In this document: positions 27,061 to 35,562 of the stretch, piece by piece
Layout of the letters: the number at the start of each line of letters is the position of its first letter
How positions within the stretch are numbered: the first letter of the stretch is position 1
Assembly: GCA_032128395.1 (NCBI GenBank)
Contig: JAQBGV010000158.1
Location: forward strand, 1 to 39,304
Length of the DNA stretch: 39,304 nt
Direction of reading: 5' to 3'
DNA from: JAQBGV01 sp032128395
Lineage (GTDB): Bacteria; Planctomycetota; UBA8108; UBA1146
The notes under the pieces: generated by a model
Told to the model about the DNA's origin: nothing
The model's database searches: none
The model's input: only the letters and a program-made list of their open reading frames with translations
Made by a program: the position numbers and the translations under genes

Positions 27061-28818
27061 GTGTGTACCGGCCACCGTCCCCAGCTCCACACCCTACTCA
27101 CCCTCGTGGTGGTCGCATTCTGCGCTCCCGCCGCGGCACAGGTCACTCTGCAACCAAAGATGGGGGAACCGGTTCCCGGTCTCACCGCTTCGGAGCTGCT
27201 CCGGTTCGATGAAGGGAAGATCCGCTTCGAGCAGGTCTTCACCGCACCAGAAGGACTCGGACCGGGCTTCAACGATGACAGCTGCGCGAGCTGTCACGCG
27301 CTCCCGACCACCGGGGGGGCCGGGGTGTTGGACGTCACACGTTTCGGTTTCGCCGACAAAGGGATGCCGTTCGATCCCCTCGCTTCACAGGGGGGCAGCC
27401 TACTCCAGGCGAACGCGATCAGTGATCCGTGCATGGAGTTCGTGCCGGCGAACGCGAACGTGACCACGCTGCGCATCACCCCATCGACGTTCGGAGCGGG
27501 ACTGGTCGAGGCGATCCCCGACGCGGACATCCTGGCACTCGAGTCGCCTGGGGGTGGGATGGCGCACTTCGTCCAGCCCCTCGAGGATCTCCTCGGTCCC
27601 CTCCGGGTCGGCCGCTTCGGGTGGAAGGCTCAAGTGGCGACGATCCTCACCTTCTCCGGGGATGCATCCTTGAACGAGATGGGGATCACGAACGCCCTGG
27701 TCGGCACGGAGAACGCTCCGAACGGGGACCCCGTGCTGCTCGCGGCTTGCGATACCGTCAGCGATCCGGAAGACTTCGCCGATCCGCAGGGCTTCACCTT
27801 CATCGAGCGAATCACCGACTTCCAGCGCTTCCTCGCCGCGCCGCCACAGACCCCGAAGTCCGGGATGACGGGGGAGCAGGTGTTCAACACCGTCGGCTGC
27901 GCGAACTGCCACTACTCGATCTTCATCACCGGAGTAGCGCCCGAGACCGCTCTCACCGGCAAGACGATTCACCCCTACTCCGACTTCCTCCTCCACAGCA
28001 TGGGGAGCCTCGGGGACGGGATCGTCCAAGGCGCCGCGAGCGAGCTTCAGATCCGAACCCCTGCTCTGTGGGGAGTTCGGATCCGGAGTCCGCTGATCCA
28101 CGACGGTCGAGTGACCGCGATCGACCTCGAGACCACGATCGATCAAGCGGTCGGGTGGCACGGCGGGGAAGCGGCGACCATCGCCACCGCGTATGCCGCG
28201 CTCTCCGCCGTCCAGCACGACCAGTTGATCGCGTTCTTGGATTCACTCGGCAAGCTCGAGTTCGACATGAACGGCGACGGGATCGTCGACCAGAACGACA
28301 TCGCTGGGTTCGTCGGCTGCTTCACGGGCCCTGGGGCGGCGATCACTCCGGATGATCCCTGCGCGGTCGCCGACATCGACCAGGATGGCGATGTAGACCT
28401 GGACGACTTCGCCTTCTTCGAGCAGGCATTCGAAGGCCCGCAGGAAGACTGCGATTCCAACGGCATTTGGGACGTGGAAGCTCTACTCGACGGCACCGGA
28501 GTAGACACGAACGGAAATGGCGTCCTGGACGCGTGTGAGGTGAACTTCCCGCGCGGCGACTGCAACCAAGACGGTGGTGAGGACATCGGCGACGCGGTCT
28601 TCGCGCTCGACGTGCTCTTCGGCGGAACCCCGGGCCCATCCTGCCTCGACGCTTGCGACAACAACGACGACGGCAACATGGACATCGGAGACCCGATCTT
28701 CCTGCTGAACTACCTCTTCGGGAACGGCCCCGACCCGTTTGCGCCGCACCCCGGTTGTGGAGTGGACCCGACGCCGGCCGACGTCGTGGATTGCGTGAAT
28801 CACCCGACCTGCCCGTAG
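27061..28818 (+). CDS. Secreted di-heme oxidoreductase (DUF1111-like) with dockerin-like tail
   Basis: I chose the GTG at 27061 because AAGGAGG ends 8 nt before it; a TTG at 27043 lies upstream of that ribosome site and is unlikely. This gives 585 residues with a signal peptide ending near PAAA|QVT. Two c-type heme sites are visible, C75-A-S-C78-H79 and C280-A-N-C283-H284. Family blocks of DUF1111 (PF06537) include GLGPGFNDDSCASCH, LGDGIVQGAASELQIRTPAL with LWGV, and LIHDGR followed by GWHGGEA. Related proteins are MauG/peroxidase-like, but the reaction is unknown here. EF-hand-like loops (DMNGDGIVDQND, DIDQDGDVDLDD, DTNGNGVLDACE) lead to the dockerin-like tail from nt 28546, ending CVNHPTCP. 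Confidence 0.92.
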   Translation: MCTGHRPQLHTLLTLVVVAFCAPAAAQVTLQPKMGEPVPGLTASELLRFDEGKIRFEQVFTAPEGLGPGFNDDSCASCHALPTTGGAGVLDVTRFGFADKGMPFDPLASQGGSLLQANAISDPCMEFVPANANVTTLRITPSTFGAGLVEAIPDADILALESPGGGMAHFVQPLEDLLGPLRVGRFGWKAQVATILTFSGDASLNEMGITNALVGTENAPNGDPVLLAACDTVSDPEDFADPQGFTFIERITDFQRFLAAPPQTPKSGMTGEQVFNTVGCANCHYSIFITGVAPETALTGKTIHPYSDFLLHSMGSLGDGIVQGAASELQIRTPALWGVRIRSPLIHDGRVTAIDLETTIDQAVGWHGGEAATIATAYAALSAVQHDQLIAFLDSLGKLEFDMNGDGIVDQNDIAGFVGCFTGPGAAITPDDPCAVADIDQDGDVDLDDFAFFEQAFEGPQEDCDSNGIWDVEALLDGTGVDTNGNGVLDACEVNFPRGDCNQDGGEDIGDAVFALDVLFGGTPGPSCLDACDNNDDGNMDIGDPIFLLNYLFGNGPDPFAPHPGCGVDPTPADVVDCVNHPTCP

Positions 28819-28845
28819 CGTTCGGAAGAGCTCCGGATGCGAAGC

Positions 28846-28890
28846 GGCCCCACCCCCCGTCTCAGGGGGGTGGGGCCTCTCTTGTTCTTG
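28846..28890 (+). terminator. Rho-independent terminator after the di-heme gene
   Basis: A perfect 13-bp stem GGCCCCACCCCCC/GGGGGGTGGGGCC encloses GTCTCA and is followed by TCTCTTGTTCTT. It starts 28 nt after the stop codon. The minus-strand gene ending at 28913 lies just beyond. Confidence 0.88.
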
Positions 28891-28912
28891 AAGGGGCTTT
28901 CGCACGACCTCC

Positions 28913-29719
28913 TTAGAAATTGAGCTCGAGGAAGACGAACGCTCCGCCGAGATCGAGTTTGGTGTCGTCTCCTCCGTCTTCGAAGTCGAATTCGATCGAG
29001 CGATATCCGAGCCCGATCTTGAACCCTTCGTCGATGTTCACCCCGCCGCGGATCATCGCGGAGATGTAGTCTCCGTCGAAGGAGTCGAACGAGATGGCTT
29101 CGAGCATCCCGCTGACCTCTCCGTCCGCGAAGAGCTCGACCTTCCAGAGCGGGACTTTCGCCCCCGCCGTGAGCCCGATCACAGGAATCCAGTCGTCGAA
29201 CTCCTGCTCGCCGACGTCCAAATCCCCCCCCTGCTCGATGATCTTGCTGTCGATCACCACCTGGTCGATTCCAGCGATGAAGCCGAACCGGATGACGTTC
29301 CAGTTGAAGAACCCGGTCGCGGTGTGGATCTGGAGCACCGAGGTGTCGAGGTCGCTCGAGACGATGTCAGCAGGGTCGAAGCTCCCCCCCCCGAAGCTGA
29401 ACCCGCTCGCGAGAGTCGAGAGCCCAGAAAACCCGAGGTCGAGGAAGCTCGCTTCGAGAACGGTCGGTCCGACCGTCGCCGCCGCGTGGTAGACCCAGAC
29501 CCTCTCCTTGTCGAGGCTGAGAGCGTCATCCACATCGACGAGATCGCCGATCATCCCGAGGTCGGAGGATTGGATCGAGCCTCCGGGCTGAGCGTCCCAG
29601 TACTCGGCCCCCAGGGTGACGAGCTTCGCGTCCGAGAGCGCGGCACATCCACCGAGGAGCAGGGCGAGAGCGGGCAGCGACCACGCGACGCGGCATCGGG
29701 ACATCGTTGCGAGAGGCAT
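28913..29719 (-). CDS. Lipoprotein signal plus beta-barrel-like outer membrane protein
   Basis: A 268-residue protein. I chose the ATG at 29719 because AAGGAGA lies about 6 nt upstream. The signal has a lipobox-like LLLGGC with Cys near residue 25. The rest is built of alternating hydrophobic strands with aromatic ends (for example FFNWNVIRFGFIAGIDQVVI, VELFADGEVSGMLEAI, FKIGLGYRSIEFDFEDG) and ends in LELNF. A terminal Phe is the usual C-terminal signal of outer-membrane beta-barrels. Having both a lipobox and a barrel ending is unusual, so one assignment may be wrong. I do not recognise the family. It is divergent from the M23 peptidase gene, 110 bp away. Confidence 0.78.
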   Translation of the reverse strand: MPLATMSRCRVAWSLPALALLLGGCAALSDAKLVTLGAEYWDAQPGGSIQSSDLGMIGDLVDVDDALSLDKERVWVYHAAATVGPTVLEASFLDLGFSGLSTLASGFSFGGGSFDPADIVSSDLDTSVLQIHTATGFFNWNVIRFGFIAGIDQVVIDSKIIEQGGDLDVGEQEFDDWIPVIGLTAGAKVPLWKVELFADGEVSGMLEAISFDSFDGDYISAMIRGGVNIDEGFKIGLGYRSIEFDFEDGGDDTKLDLGGAFVFLELNF

Positions 29720-29829
29720 TTGTCTTCTCCTTCTGGCCGGTCCCGCAGCGAGGGGCCCGTGGGCGCAGAGGATAGCGTATCGGGGGAGAAGCGACACGGT
29801 TCTGGCCCTCGACTGGAGGACATGACAAG

Positions 29830-31623
29830 ATGTCCGTACGCTGCTCGCGAAGCCTCTCGGCTCCGCCGGATCGAGGTCATTCCATGCCTGAACGGCATCC
29901 GCGTCATCCCAGACATCCCCGTCATCGCCCTGTTCTTCGAGTTCTCGTACTCCGGGGGATCACCCTGCTCGGAGTTCTGGTCGGAATCGCGGGGTTCGTC
30001 CCGGATTCCGTCTCCGCTCAACTGACTGGGAACGTCGGCGGCGGCCCCCTCGGGCTCGATGGACCGTGTCTCTCCCCCGCCGACGCGCAGATGATCCACG
30101 GCGTGATCGCGACCCACGCCGCACAACTCGGCCCGATCCCCTTCGGCCCATCCCCCCCGTACGAGTTCTATCCGATGGGCGGTCGGCTCTGGCGCGATCT
30201 CTCGATCATCAACTACAACGACCTCGATCCGAGTCCCGGGGTGCTGAGTTGGGACTGCACCAACCACAGCTACGATGGTCACGATGCGAGCGATGTCGCG
30301 CTCCGGAGCTTCGGGGAGCAGGCGATCGGGGTCCCGATCTTCGCGGTGCAAGATGGCGTCGTCCTGACCGCACAGGACGGCAACCCCGACATGAACACGT
30401 GCGGATTCAACTGCACCACCAACGGCAACGGGGTCGTCATCGACCACGGCGGTGGGCGGGTCTGCCTCTACTGGCACATGAGGAACGGCAGCGTCGCGCC
30501 CAGCGTCGGGGACACGGTTGTCGCGGGGGAGCAGATCGGGCTCACCGCGTCGAGCGGATTCTCGACCGGCCCGCATCTCCACTTCGCGACCTATGAGTTC
30601 GGTCTGCAGGTGGAACCGTGGGAGGGGCCATGCGACCTGGCGCCGAGCCACTGGGTCGACCAGGTCCCGACGAGTTCGGATTTCTACGCGTTCGAGTGCG
30701 GAGTGACCACCCAGCCGTTGGGGGGGGCGGTCGTCCTGCCCTTCGAGCTGCCACGACAGGGATACTACCTCTTCAATACCCAGCCACTCGTCCTCTGGGT
30801 CGAAGTCTGGAACCTCCCGGCGAACGCCTCTTGGGTCGTGCAGTACATCCGTCCGACCGGCCAGGTCGCGTCCACCATGAACGGGAACATCGGCAACCCG
30901 GCGTACCGCTGGTCTTGGTGGTACTTCACGGGATTTTCGCCGCTGATGAACTCGATTCCGGGGACCTGGACCGTGCGGCTGACGATGGCAGGGCAGGTCC
31001 TCGTCGAGGCACCGTTCACGGTCCTCGCCGCTGCCGTCCCAGGCTTCAATGGCCCCCCGGTGCCGGTGAGCGTCTCGTTCGAGCCTGCGAATCCGGAGCC
31101 GGGCGATGTGGTCTTCTGCGAGATCGACACGGATCTACTCTACGATGATCCGGACTATGACATCGTCCGATACCAGTACCTTTGGGATGTCGACGGGGTC
31201 GTGGTGCGCGATGTCATCTCCGCCGGGCACGCCGATGCGATCCCTTCGGCCACCGCCCCCCTCGGGAGCCTTCTCACCTGCACGGTCACCCCCTCCGATG
31301 GGATTCTGTCCGCCCCGTCGAGCTCCGTCACAGTATTGATCGGAGGCGGACTCTTCGAACGCGGCGACTGCAACACCGACGACAGCTTCAATATCGGAGA
31401 TCCGATCTTCCACCTCGGCGCACTGTTCGCGGGTGGCCCGACCCCGACCTGCGACGACGCGTGCGACGCGAACGACGGTGGGCAGAACGACATCAGTGAT
31501 CCGGTCTACGCTCTGGCGACACTCTTCTCGGGGGGGCCTCCACCGTCGGCACCTTACGGGAGCTGCGGCGTTGACCCGACCGCAGACCTCCTCGACTGCG
31601 CGAGCTTCCCCGGCTGTCCGTAG
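29830..31623 (+). CDS. Secreted M23-family metallopeptidase with dockerin-like tail
   Basis: A 597-residue exported protein. The ATG at 29830 has GGAGGA 9 nt upstream. A long basic leader with three Arg-His-Pro repeats precedes a hydrophobic core ending near VSA|QLT (about residue 63). The M23 (LytM/lysostaphin-like) zinc ligands are visible: H151 and D155 in YDGHDASD, and H249-L-H251 in TGPHLHFATYEF. An Ig-like region follows, with EPANPEPGDVVFCEID. The C-terminal dockerin-like tail starts at nt 31354 (FERGDCNTDD), continues NDGGQNDISDPVYALATLF and ends CASFPGCP. M23 enzymes usually cut peptidoglycan cross-links or glycine-rich proteins; the substrate is not known. Its stop lies only 3 bp from that of the convergent VWA gene. 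Confidence 0.9.
   Translation: MSVRCSRSLSAPPDRGHSMPERHPRHPRHPRHRPVLRVLVLRGITLLGVLVGIAGFVPDSVSAQLTGNVGGGPLGLDGPCLSPADAQMIHGVIATHAAQLGPIPFGPSPPYEFYPMGGRLWRDLSIINYNDLDPSPGVLSWDCTNHSYDGHDASDVALRSFGEQAIGVPIFAVQDGVVLTAQDGNPDMNTCGFNCTTNGNGVVIDHGGGRVCLYWHMRNGSVAPSVGDTVVAGEQIGLTASSGFSTGPHLHFATYEFGLQVEPWEGPCDLAPSHWVDQVPTSSDFYAFECGVTTQPLGGAVVLPFELPRQGYYLFNTQPLVLWVEVWNLPANASWVVQYIRPTGQVASTMNGNIGNPAYRWSWWYFTGFSPLMNSIPGTWTVRLTMAGQVLVEAPFTVLAAAVPGFNGPPVPVSVSFEPANPEPGDVVFCEIDTDLLYDDPDYDIVRYQYLWDVDGVVVRDVISAGHADAIPSATAPLGSLLTCTVTPSDGILSAPSSSVTVLIGGGLFERGDCNTDDSFNIGDPIFHLGALFAGGPTPTCDDACDANDGGQNDISDPVYALATLFSGGPPPSAPYGSCGVDPTADLLDCASFPGCP
29896..29925 (+). repeat. Short 9-nt tandem repeat coding Arg-His-Pro
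   Basis: Three imperfect 9-nt units (consensus CGTCATCCC) encode RHPRHPRHPRH within the basic leader of the M23 peptidase. Slippage is the likely origin. Confidence 0.6.
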
Positions 31624-31626
31624 TAT

Positions 31627-32691
31627 TCAGGGGAGAGCGGAGGTGGAATCGTCCCCGCTCGGGTGACGCCGGAGGAGCCGGAGAACGGACGGAGCCACGA
31701 TCAGCACCCCGAGCAGGACCGGTGGGAACACCTTGAGCGGTCCGGGGTCTCCCGGGGTCAGAAGACTCGCCACCGTGTAGGAATCGCGGAGGAGGAGCGC
31801 CCCGTCCGCGACCTGCGTGGTGAGGGCGACACGGCGGCGAGTCCCGTCGAGGCGCGGGGTCGGGGAGTCGTAAGCGAGCAGATGTTCGTTCTGCACGTTT
31901 CGCATCAGCCCCCGGTAGATCTCGGCGAGCGACGCAAGGGGGGGACGCACGTGCAACTGTCCCCCCGTTTCCGCCGCGAGCCGCTCGAGTTCCACGGCGG
32001 AGACCTGGCTCCCGAGCCCGATCGCGTGGATCGGGATCCCGTATTCCTGGGCCCGAACGATCACTTCTTCGAAGCCGCGCACACTCGAGTTGTCTTCACC
32101 ATCGGTGAGCGCGACGACGATCCTCCGACCGCTCTCCCCCTCGAGGATGTCGAGCGCCGCGTGCACGCCGTCGTGAAATGCCGTGTTGCCCGCGAGGAGG
32201 ATCGATCGGATCTGTTGGACTAGTTGATCCTGGTCACCGGTCAGCGGGCCGAGGCGTTCGACGCCATCCGCGAAGAGCACGAGCGCGGTGACATCATTTC
32301 CGTCGCGCATCATGCGGACGAACACCTCGGCCGCTTCTCGGGCGGCGGTGAGCTTTCCCTGGATGCTCATGCTGTTGCTGCGATCGATGACGAGCACCGC
32401 GCGGACCGGGCCCCCGGCATCCGGTTGTCGAAGCTCGACTGCGATCCCATCTTCGGTCGCGGAGAAGTCGTGGGTGGGAAGCCCCCCCACCGGTCGCCCG
32501 CCCTGGTCCTCGATCAGCACGTGGAGGAGGACCTCCGGGAACTGTGAACGCCCGTCGATGCGGAGTTCCGCCTGGTGGCGAAGCGTCTCATTCTCTTCGG
32601 CGGATGCATCGCCTCCGGAGAGCTGACCGAGGAGGGCGACCCACCCGAGCGACGCCATGATCAAGAGCGAGAGTCCTAGGGTGCGCTTCAT
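31627..32691 (-). CDS. VWA-domain membrane protein
   Basis: A 354-residue protein with an N-terminal signal or anchor (about 4-24), a beta-rich stretch (45-95) and a von Willebrand factor A domain (about 95-275). The metal-ion-dependent adhesion site is complete: D103-x-S-x-S in VIDRSNSMS, a Thr in GNTAFHDGV, and the Asp in ALTDGEDNSS. A C-terminal hydrophobic helix (about 320-340, FPPVLLGVLIVAPSVL) is a membrane anchor with a short basic cytoplasmic end. The ATG overlaps the FHA-protein stop by ATGA (32688-32691), so the two are coupled. VWA domains bind protein ligands through the metal. The partner may be the FHA protein, but that is inference. Confidence 0.9.
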   Translation of the reverse strand: MKRTLGLSLLIMASLGWVALLGQLSGGDASAEENETLRHQAELRIDGRSQFPEVLLHVLIEDQGGRPVGGLPTHDFSATEDGIAVELRQPDAGGPVRAVLVIDRSNSMSIQGKLTAAREAAEVFVRMMRDGNDVTALVLFADGVERLGPLTGDQDQLVQQIRSILLAGNTAFHDGVHAALDILEGESGRRIVVALTDGEDNSSVRGFEEVIVRAQEYGIPIHAIGLGSQVSAVELERLAAETGGQLHVRPPLASLAEIYRGLMRNVQNEHLLAYDSPTPRLDGTRRRVALTTQVADGALLLRDSYTVASLLTPGDPGPLKVFPPVLLGVLIVAPSVLRLLRRHPSGDDSTSALP

Positions 32692-33581
32692 CGGGCCGGT
32701 GTCCCTTCCTCGAGGAAGACCAGCATGGTGTTCCCCACCTTGATCCGGTCCGATCCCCGCAACTCCGCCTCATCCACCTTCTGCTGGTTCACCCAGCAGC
32801 GCCCCTCGGGATCGAGGTTCTGGATCCGGAATCGTCCGTTCTCCTGGCGGATGACCGCGTGGATCTTCTCGACCGAGGTGTCGCCGGAGAGGACGATCTC
32901 GCAGCCGCCCGACCCGCCGATCCGATTCTCCTTGCGATCGATGATCGACTCGCTCCCCTCGTGCCGCCCGTTCATCACGCGGAGTTTCGCCCGACCGAGC
33001 ACCACTTCGACGAGGGCGATCAACGACGCGATCGCGGCGCCGAGCACCATCAGTCCAACCATCCCGCCCAGGGCCAGAGCCAGGTCGCGGTCCCCGGTGA
33101 ACTGCAGCATCAGGTCGGTGGTTCGGTCGCAGGTGGCACCGCCGACGAAGCCCCCGAGCACCCCACCGAACGCACCGTACGCGCACCGACGGGGAGCGCG
33201 CCGGGCGATCCCTTCGGCGGTCCCGACCAACATTCCGAAGAGAGCCCATCCCGCGGCGCGAGAGAGCATCCCGCCGTCGGTCGCTCCGTAGATCAATTCG
33301 CCCGCCGTCAGACCGATCGTCCCGGCGAGCGCGCCGACCACAGCACCGACCGAGACTCCCATCGCAAGTTTTCGGATCGATCGGGTGCGCACTCCTTCGG
33401 TACACCCGAGCAGAGCACCGAGACAGACCCCGACGACGGCCCCGAACTGGGCGTCGCGAGCGAGTAGTCCGGTCTGGCTCGCGGTTTCGGTGTTGAAGTA
33501 CGAGTGGATCAGGAACCACCCGAGGTAGCCCCCGGTGGCCCCGAACAGAGTGTGGTAGTAGATCCGCATGCGCAGAGACAT
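32688..33581 (-). CDS. Polytopic membrane protein with C-terminal FHA-like domain
   Basis: A 297-residue protein. The first 200 residues contain about six Gly-rich membrane segments, for example FGAVVGVCLGALLGC, GVSVGAVVGALAGTIGL and LALGGMVGLMVLGAAIASLI. Residues about 215-297 read as FHA: IGGSGGCEIVLSG, IHAVIRQENGRFRIQNLDPE, then CWVNQQKVDEAELRGSDRIK. FHA domains bind phosphothreonine through an Arg in a GR motif and a Ser in SxxH; here these are Gly and Glu, while the His and Asn remain, so pThr binding may be lost. I chose the ATG at 33581; a GTG at 33593 also exists, but its GGAGG is too close. The GGAGG is 14 nt from 33581, so the start is uncertain. Coupled to the VWA gene. Confidence 0.85.
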   Translation of the reverse strand: MSLRMRIYYHTLFGATGGYLGWFLIHSYFNTETASQTGLLARDAQFGAVVGVCLGALLGCTEGVRTRSIRKLAMGVSVGAVVGALAGTIGLTAGELIYGATDGGMLSRAAGWALFGMLVGTAEGIARRAPRRCAYGAFGGVLGGFVGGATCDRTTDLMLQFTGDRDLALALGGMVGLMVLGAAIASLIALVEVVLGRAKLRVMNGRHEGSESIIDRKENRIGGSGGCEIVLSGDTSVEKIHAVIRQENGRFRIQNLDPEGRCWVNQQKVDEAELRGSDRIKVGNTMLVFLEEGTPAR

Positions 33582-33974
33582 CGGTGAATACACTTCCTCC
33601 CGGGTGGCGGGCCGTGTTCGACCGCGCGGTCGAGACCACCTCCCCGCGGTCGGGAGGCCATCTCCCCATCATCGGTGGATCGGAAGGGTCGCTTGAGGGC
33701 CGGATCCCCAGCCCGCCGCGGCGGTCGGGGCCCCGTATCCCTCCGCCCCCCGGTTCCCCTCTCTTGGATTCCTGGCCAGTGCAGAATCCAATTGTCCACG
33801 GGGGGGAATGCCGAATAGAAGTCGCTTCGCCAGTGAGCATGGAGAGATACGGTGCCGGTGAACCCGCCAGCGGTCCGCCTACGTTGGAGGACGCGGCCTG
33901 TTACAATCCCTGTGAGGTGAGTGATGCGGACCATTCGGGGGCCACTTCCGATCGCAAATCCGATCCCTCGCCCA
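33582..33974. other. Intergenic region, no gene seen
   Basis: This 393-bp stretch separates the minus-strand FHA/VWA pair from the plus-strand tRNA-Leu. It is locally less GC-rich near 33780-33830. A TACAAT at 33902-33907 lies 68 nt before the tRNA and could be a -10, but no good -35 is visible. I see no credible coding frame. Confidence 0.4.
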
Positions 33975-34060
33975 GGGCAAGTGGCGGAACTGGCAGACGC
34001 GAGGGACTTAAAATCCCTTTCCCGGATTCGGGAGTGGGGGTTCGATCCCCCCCTTGCCCA
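33975..34060 (+). tRNA. tRNA-Leu (TAA)
   Basis: The acceptor stem GGGCAAG pairs with CTTGCCC. The anticodon stem AGGGA/TCCCT with loop CTTAAAA gives anticodon TAA (leucine, UUA). A long variable arm (CCCGGATTCGGGA) and a T loop TTCGATC are typical of class II tRNA-Leu. The 3' CCA is not encoded. Confidence 0.96.
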
Positions 34061-34153
34061 CTCTTACTGCTCGGGATCGAAGAGAAGATGGGGCAGGCAT
34101 CCTTTGGGAGCCAGTCCCCGCGCCTCTTCTTCTCGACGGGTAGAACCGCCGAG

Positions 34154-34963
34154 CTACTCCCCCGTCGGGGTCTCCGCTCGGTGGATCTGGATGGCTCTGT
34201 GGAGGGCGGGTTCGAGCAGATTGCCACGGAACGGCTCGCGATCGATCGTGGTGACGAAGGTGAAGCAGTAGCTTCCTTCGTTCGTGCAATAGACGTGCAG
34301 CCTTTGTCCGGAGTGGCAGCAGCAGAGGGAGGTCCCCCCCCGCATCGAGCCGGGCACCACGAAGAGGGAGAACTCCTCGCCGTCGAGTGTATAGAAGACC
34401 TTGCCGACCTTCTTCCCGCCGAAGTCCTCGACCGAGACTCCCTTCACGCAAGCCCGATCGATGGGAAATTCGGGGAGCGACACGGCAAGTCTGAGCTGCT
34501 CCCGCAGGCTGTCCTCGGCCTCTTCCCGCGACATACACTGGAACCGCGGAGTATCCTCCTGGCCGATGCTTCTCATGTGCGAGTAGAGCGCCTGCTCGGT
34601 GACCTGGGCGTGGAGATCGCCCGGGAAGAGAATCGGAACGCTGAGGGAAGCACCGATCACGAGTACCGCCGCTGCGGCGACCCACCGAGCGGATGGAATC
34701 GGGATGCGGAGCACACGAGCCCGCGGCTTCCGGGTCGACTCGAGCGCGACGGATTCGCGGACTCTCGTTTCGAGTCCGACGGGAAGCGGTACGTTTCCCG
34801 CCTTCGCGCGCACCAGTAGCTTCAGGCTCTGGATCGATCTTGCGATCTCCGCACACCCCATGCACGCCTCGAGGTGGTGGGCCACCCGGGCGGCCGGTTC
34901 GTGGTCGAGCTCGCGGTCCACCCAATCGTGAAGCTGCTCGCGGACCTGTGGGCACTCGTTCAT
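34154..34963 (-). CDS. Anti-sigma factor with zinc-finger and Cys-rich outer domain
   Basis: A 269-residue single-pass membrane protein. Residues 1-45 form a zf-HC2 anti-sigma domain with C4 and H30-x3-C34-x2-C37 (HHLEACMGC), expected to hold the sigma factor at the membrane. One membrane helix lies at about 91-113 (ARWVAAAAVLVIGASLSVPI). The outer domain (about 118-269) contains a cysteine cluster, CCCHSGQRLHVYC and then NEGSYCF, besides further single Cys in FQCMSR and DRACVKG. Such a cluster could sense redox or metal, but this is inference. The ATG overlaps the sigma factor stop as ATGA (34960-34963). Release of sigma by proteolysis or conformational change is the usual model for this family. 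Confidence 0.92.
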   Translation of the reverse strand: MNECPQVREQLHDWVDRELDHEPAARVAHHLEACMGCAEIARSIQSLKLLVRAKAGNVPLPVGLETRVRESVALESTRKPRARVLRIPIPSARWVAAAAVLVIGASLSVPILFPGDLHAQVTEQALYSHMRSIGQEDTPRFQCMSREEAEDSLREQLRLAVSLPEFPIDRACVKGVSVEDFGGKKVGKVFYTLDGEEFSLFVVPGSMRGGTSLCCCHSGQRLHVYCTNEGSYCFTFVTTIDREPFRGNLLEPALHRAIQIHRAETPTGE

Positions 34964-35562
34964 CGTCCCTGCTCCTCGCTGCCCGCGACCCGGCCGTAGC
35001 CCAGTTCGCGTGCGTAGTCACTCAGCCGGTCGCGCAGGAAGGCTCGTCCTCTCGAAATCCGCGATCGCACGGTGCCGATCGGCACTTCGAGGATCGCCGC
35101 GATCTCATCGTAGCGCAGCCCCTCGACGTCGCAGAGGAGCACGGCCCGCCGAAATTCTTCAGGCATCTCATCCAGGTGTTCGTTCACTTCGTCTCCGAAG
35201 AGGTCGAGGAAGATCTCCTCGTTGTCGATCCCTCGCTCCTCGAACGCTTTCACCGATCGCTCCGGATCGAAGTCCGGGAGATCGCCGACCACCGTCTGGT
35301 GGCGCGGCCGACGTTTCACTTCACGGATTCGGTCGATGAACAGGTTCTTGCAGATCCGGAAGAGCCACGCCTTGCAGTTGCTCCCCGGCCGGAACCGCCC
35401 GAAGGCCCGGAACGCCGAGAGGAAGGTCTCCTGGGTCAGGTCCTCCGCCTGGGCGTGATTCCTCGCCAGACTCAGAGCGAAGCGGTGGACGTCCTCCAGG
35501 AACGGGAGGGCGACTTGTTCGAACATGGCTCGATCGGATACCTCGGCCGGCAAATGGCTCAT
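34960..35562 (-). CDS. ECF-family RNA polymerase sigma factor
   Basis: A 200-residue sigma-70 factor of the extracytoplasmic function type. Region 2 spans about 15-80, with ARNHAQAEDLTQETFLSAFR and the -10 recognition stretch WLFRICKNLFIDRIRE. Region 4 spans about 125-185, with the helix-turn-helix LRYDEIAAILEVPIGTVRSR followed by ISRGRAFLRDRL. A 45-residue linker lies between. It sits between a lipoprotein peptidase gene and its anti-sigma factor, with ATGA overlaps on both sides (35559-35562 and 34960-34963). The target promoters are not known; the peptidase gene in the same operon could be one. Confidence 0.96.
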   Translation of the reverse strand: MSHLPAEVSDRAMFEQVALPFLEDVHRFALSLARNHAQAEDLTQETFLSAFRAFGRFRPGSNCKAWLFRICKNLFIDRIREVKRRPRHQTVVGDLPDFDPERSVKAFEERGIDNEEIFLDLFGDEVNEHLDEMPEEFRRAVLLCDVEGLRYDEIAAILEVPIGTVRSRISRGRAFLRDRLSDYARELGYGRVAGSEEQGR

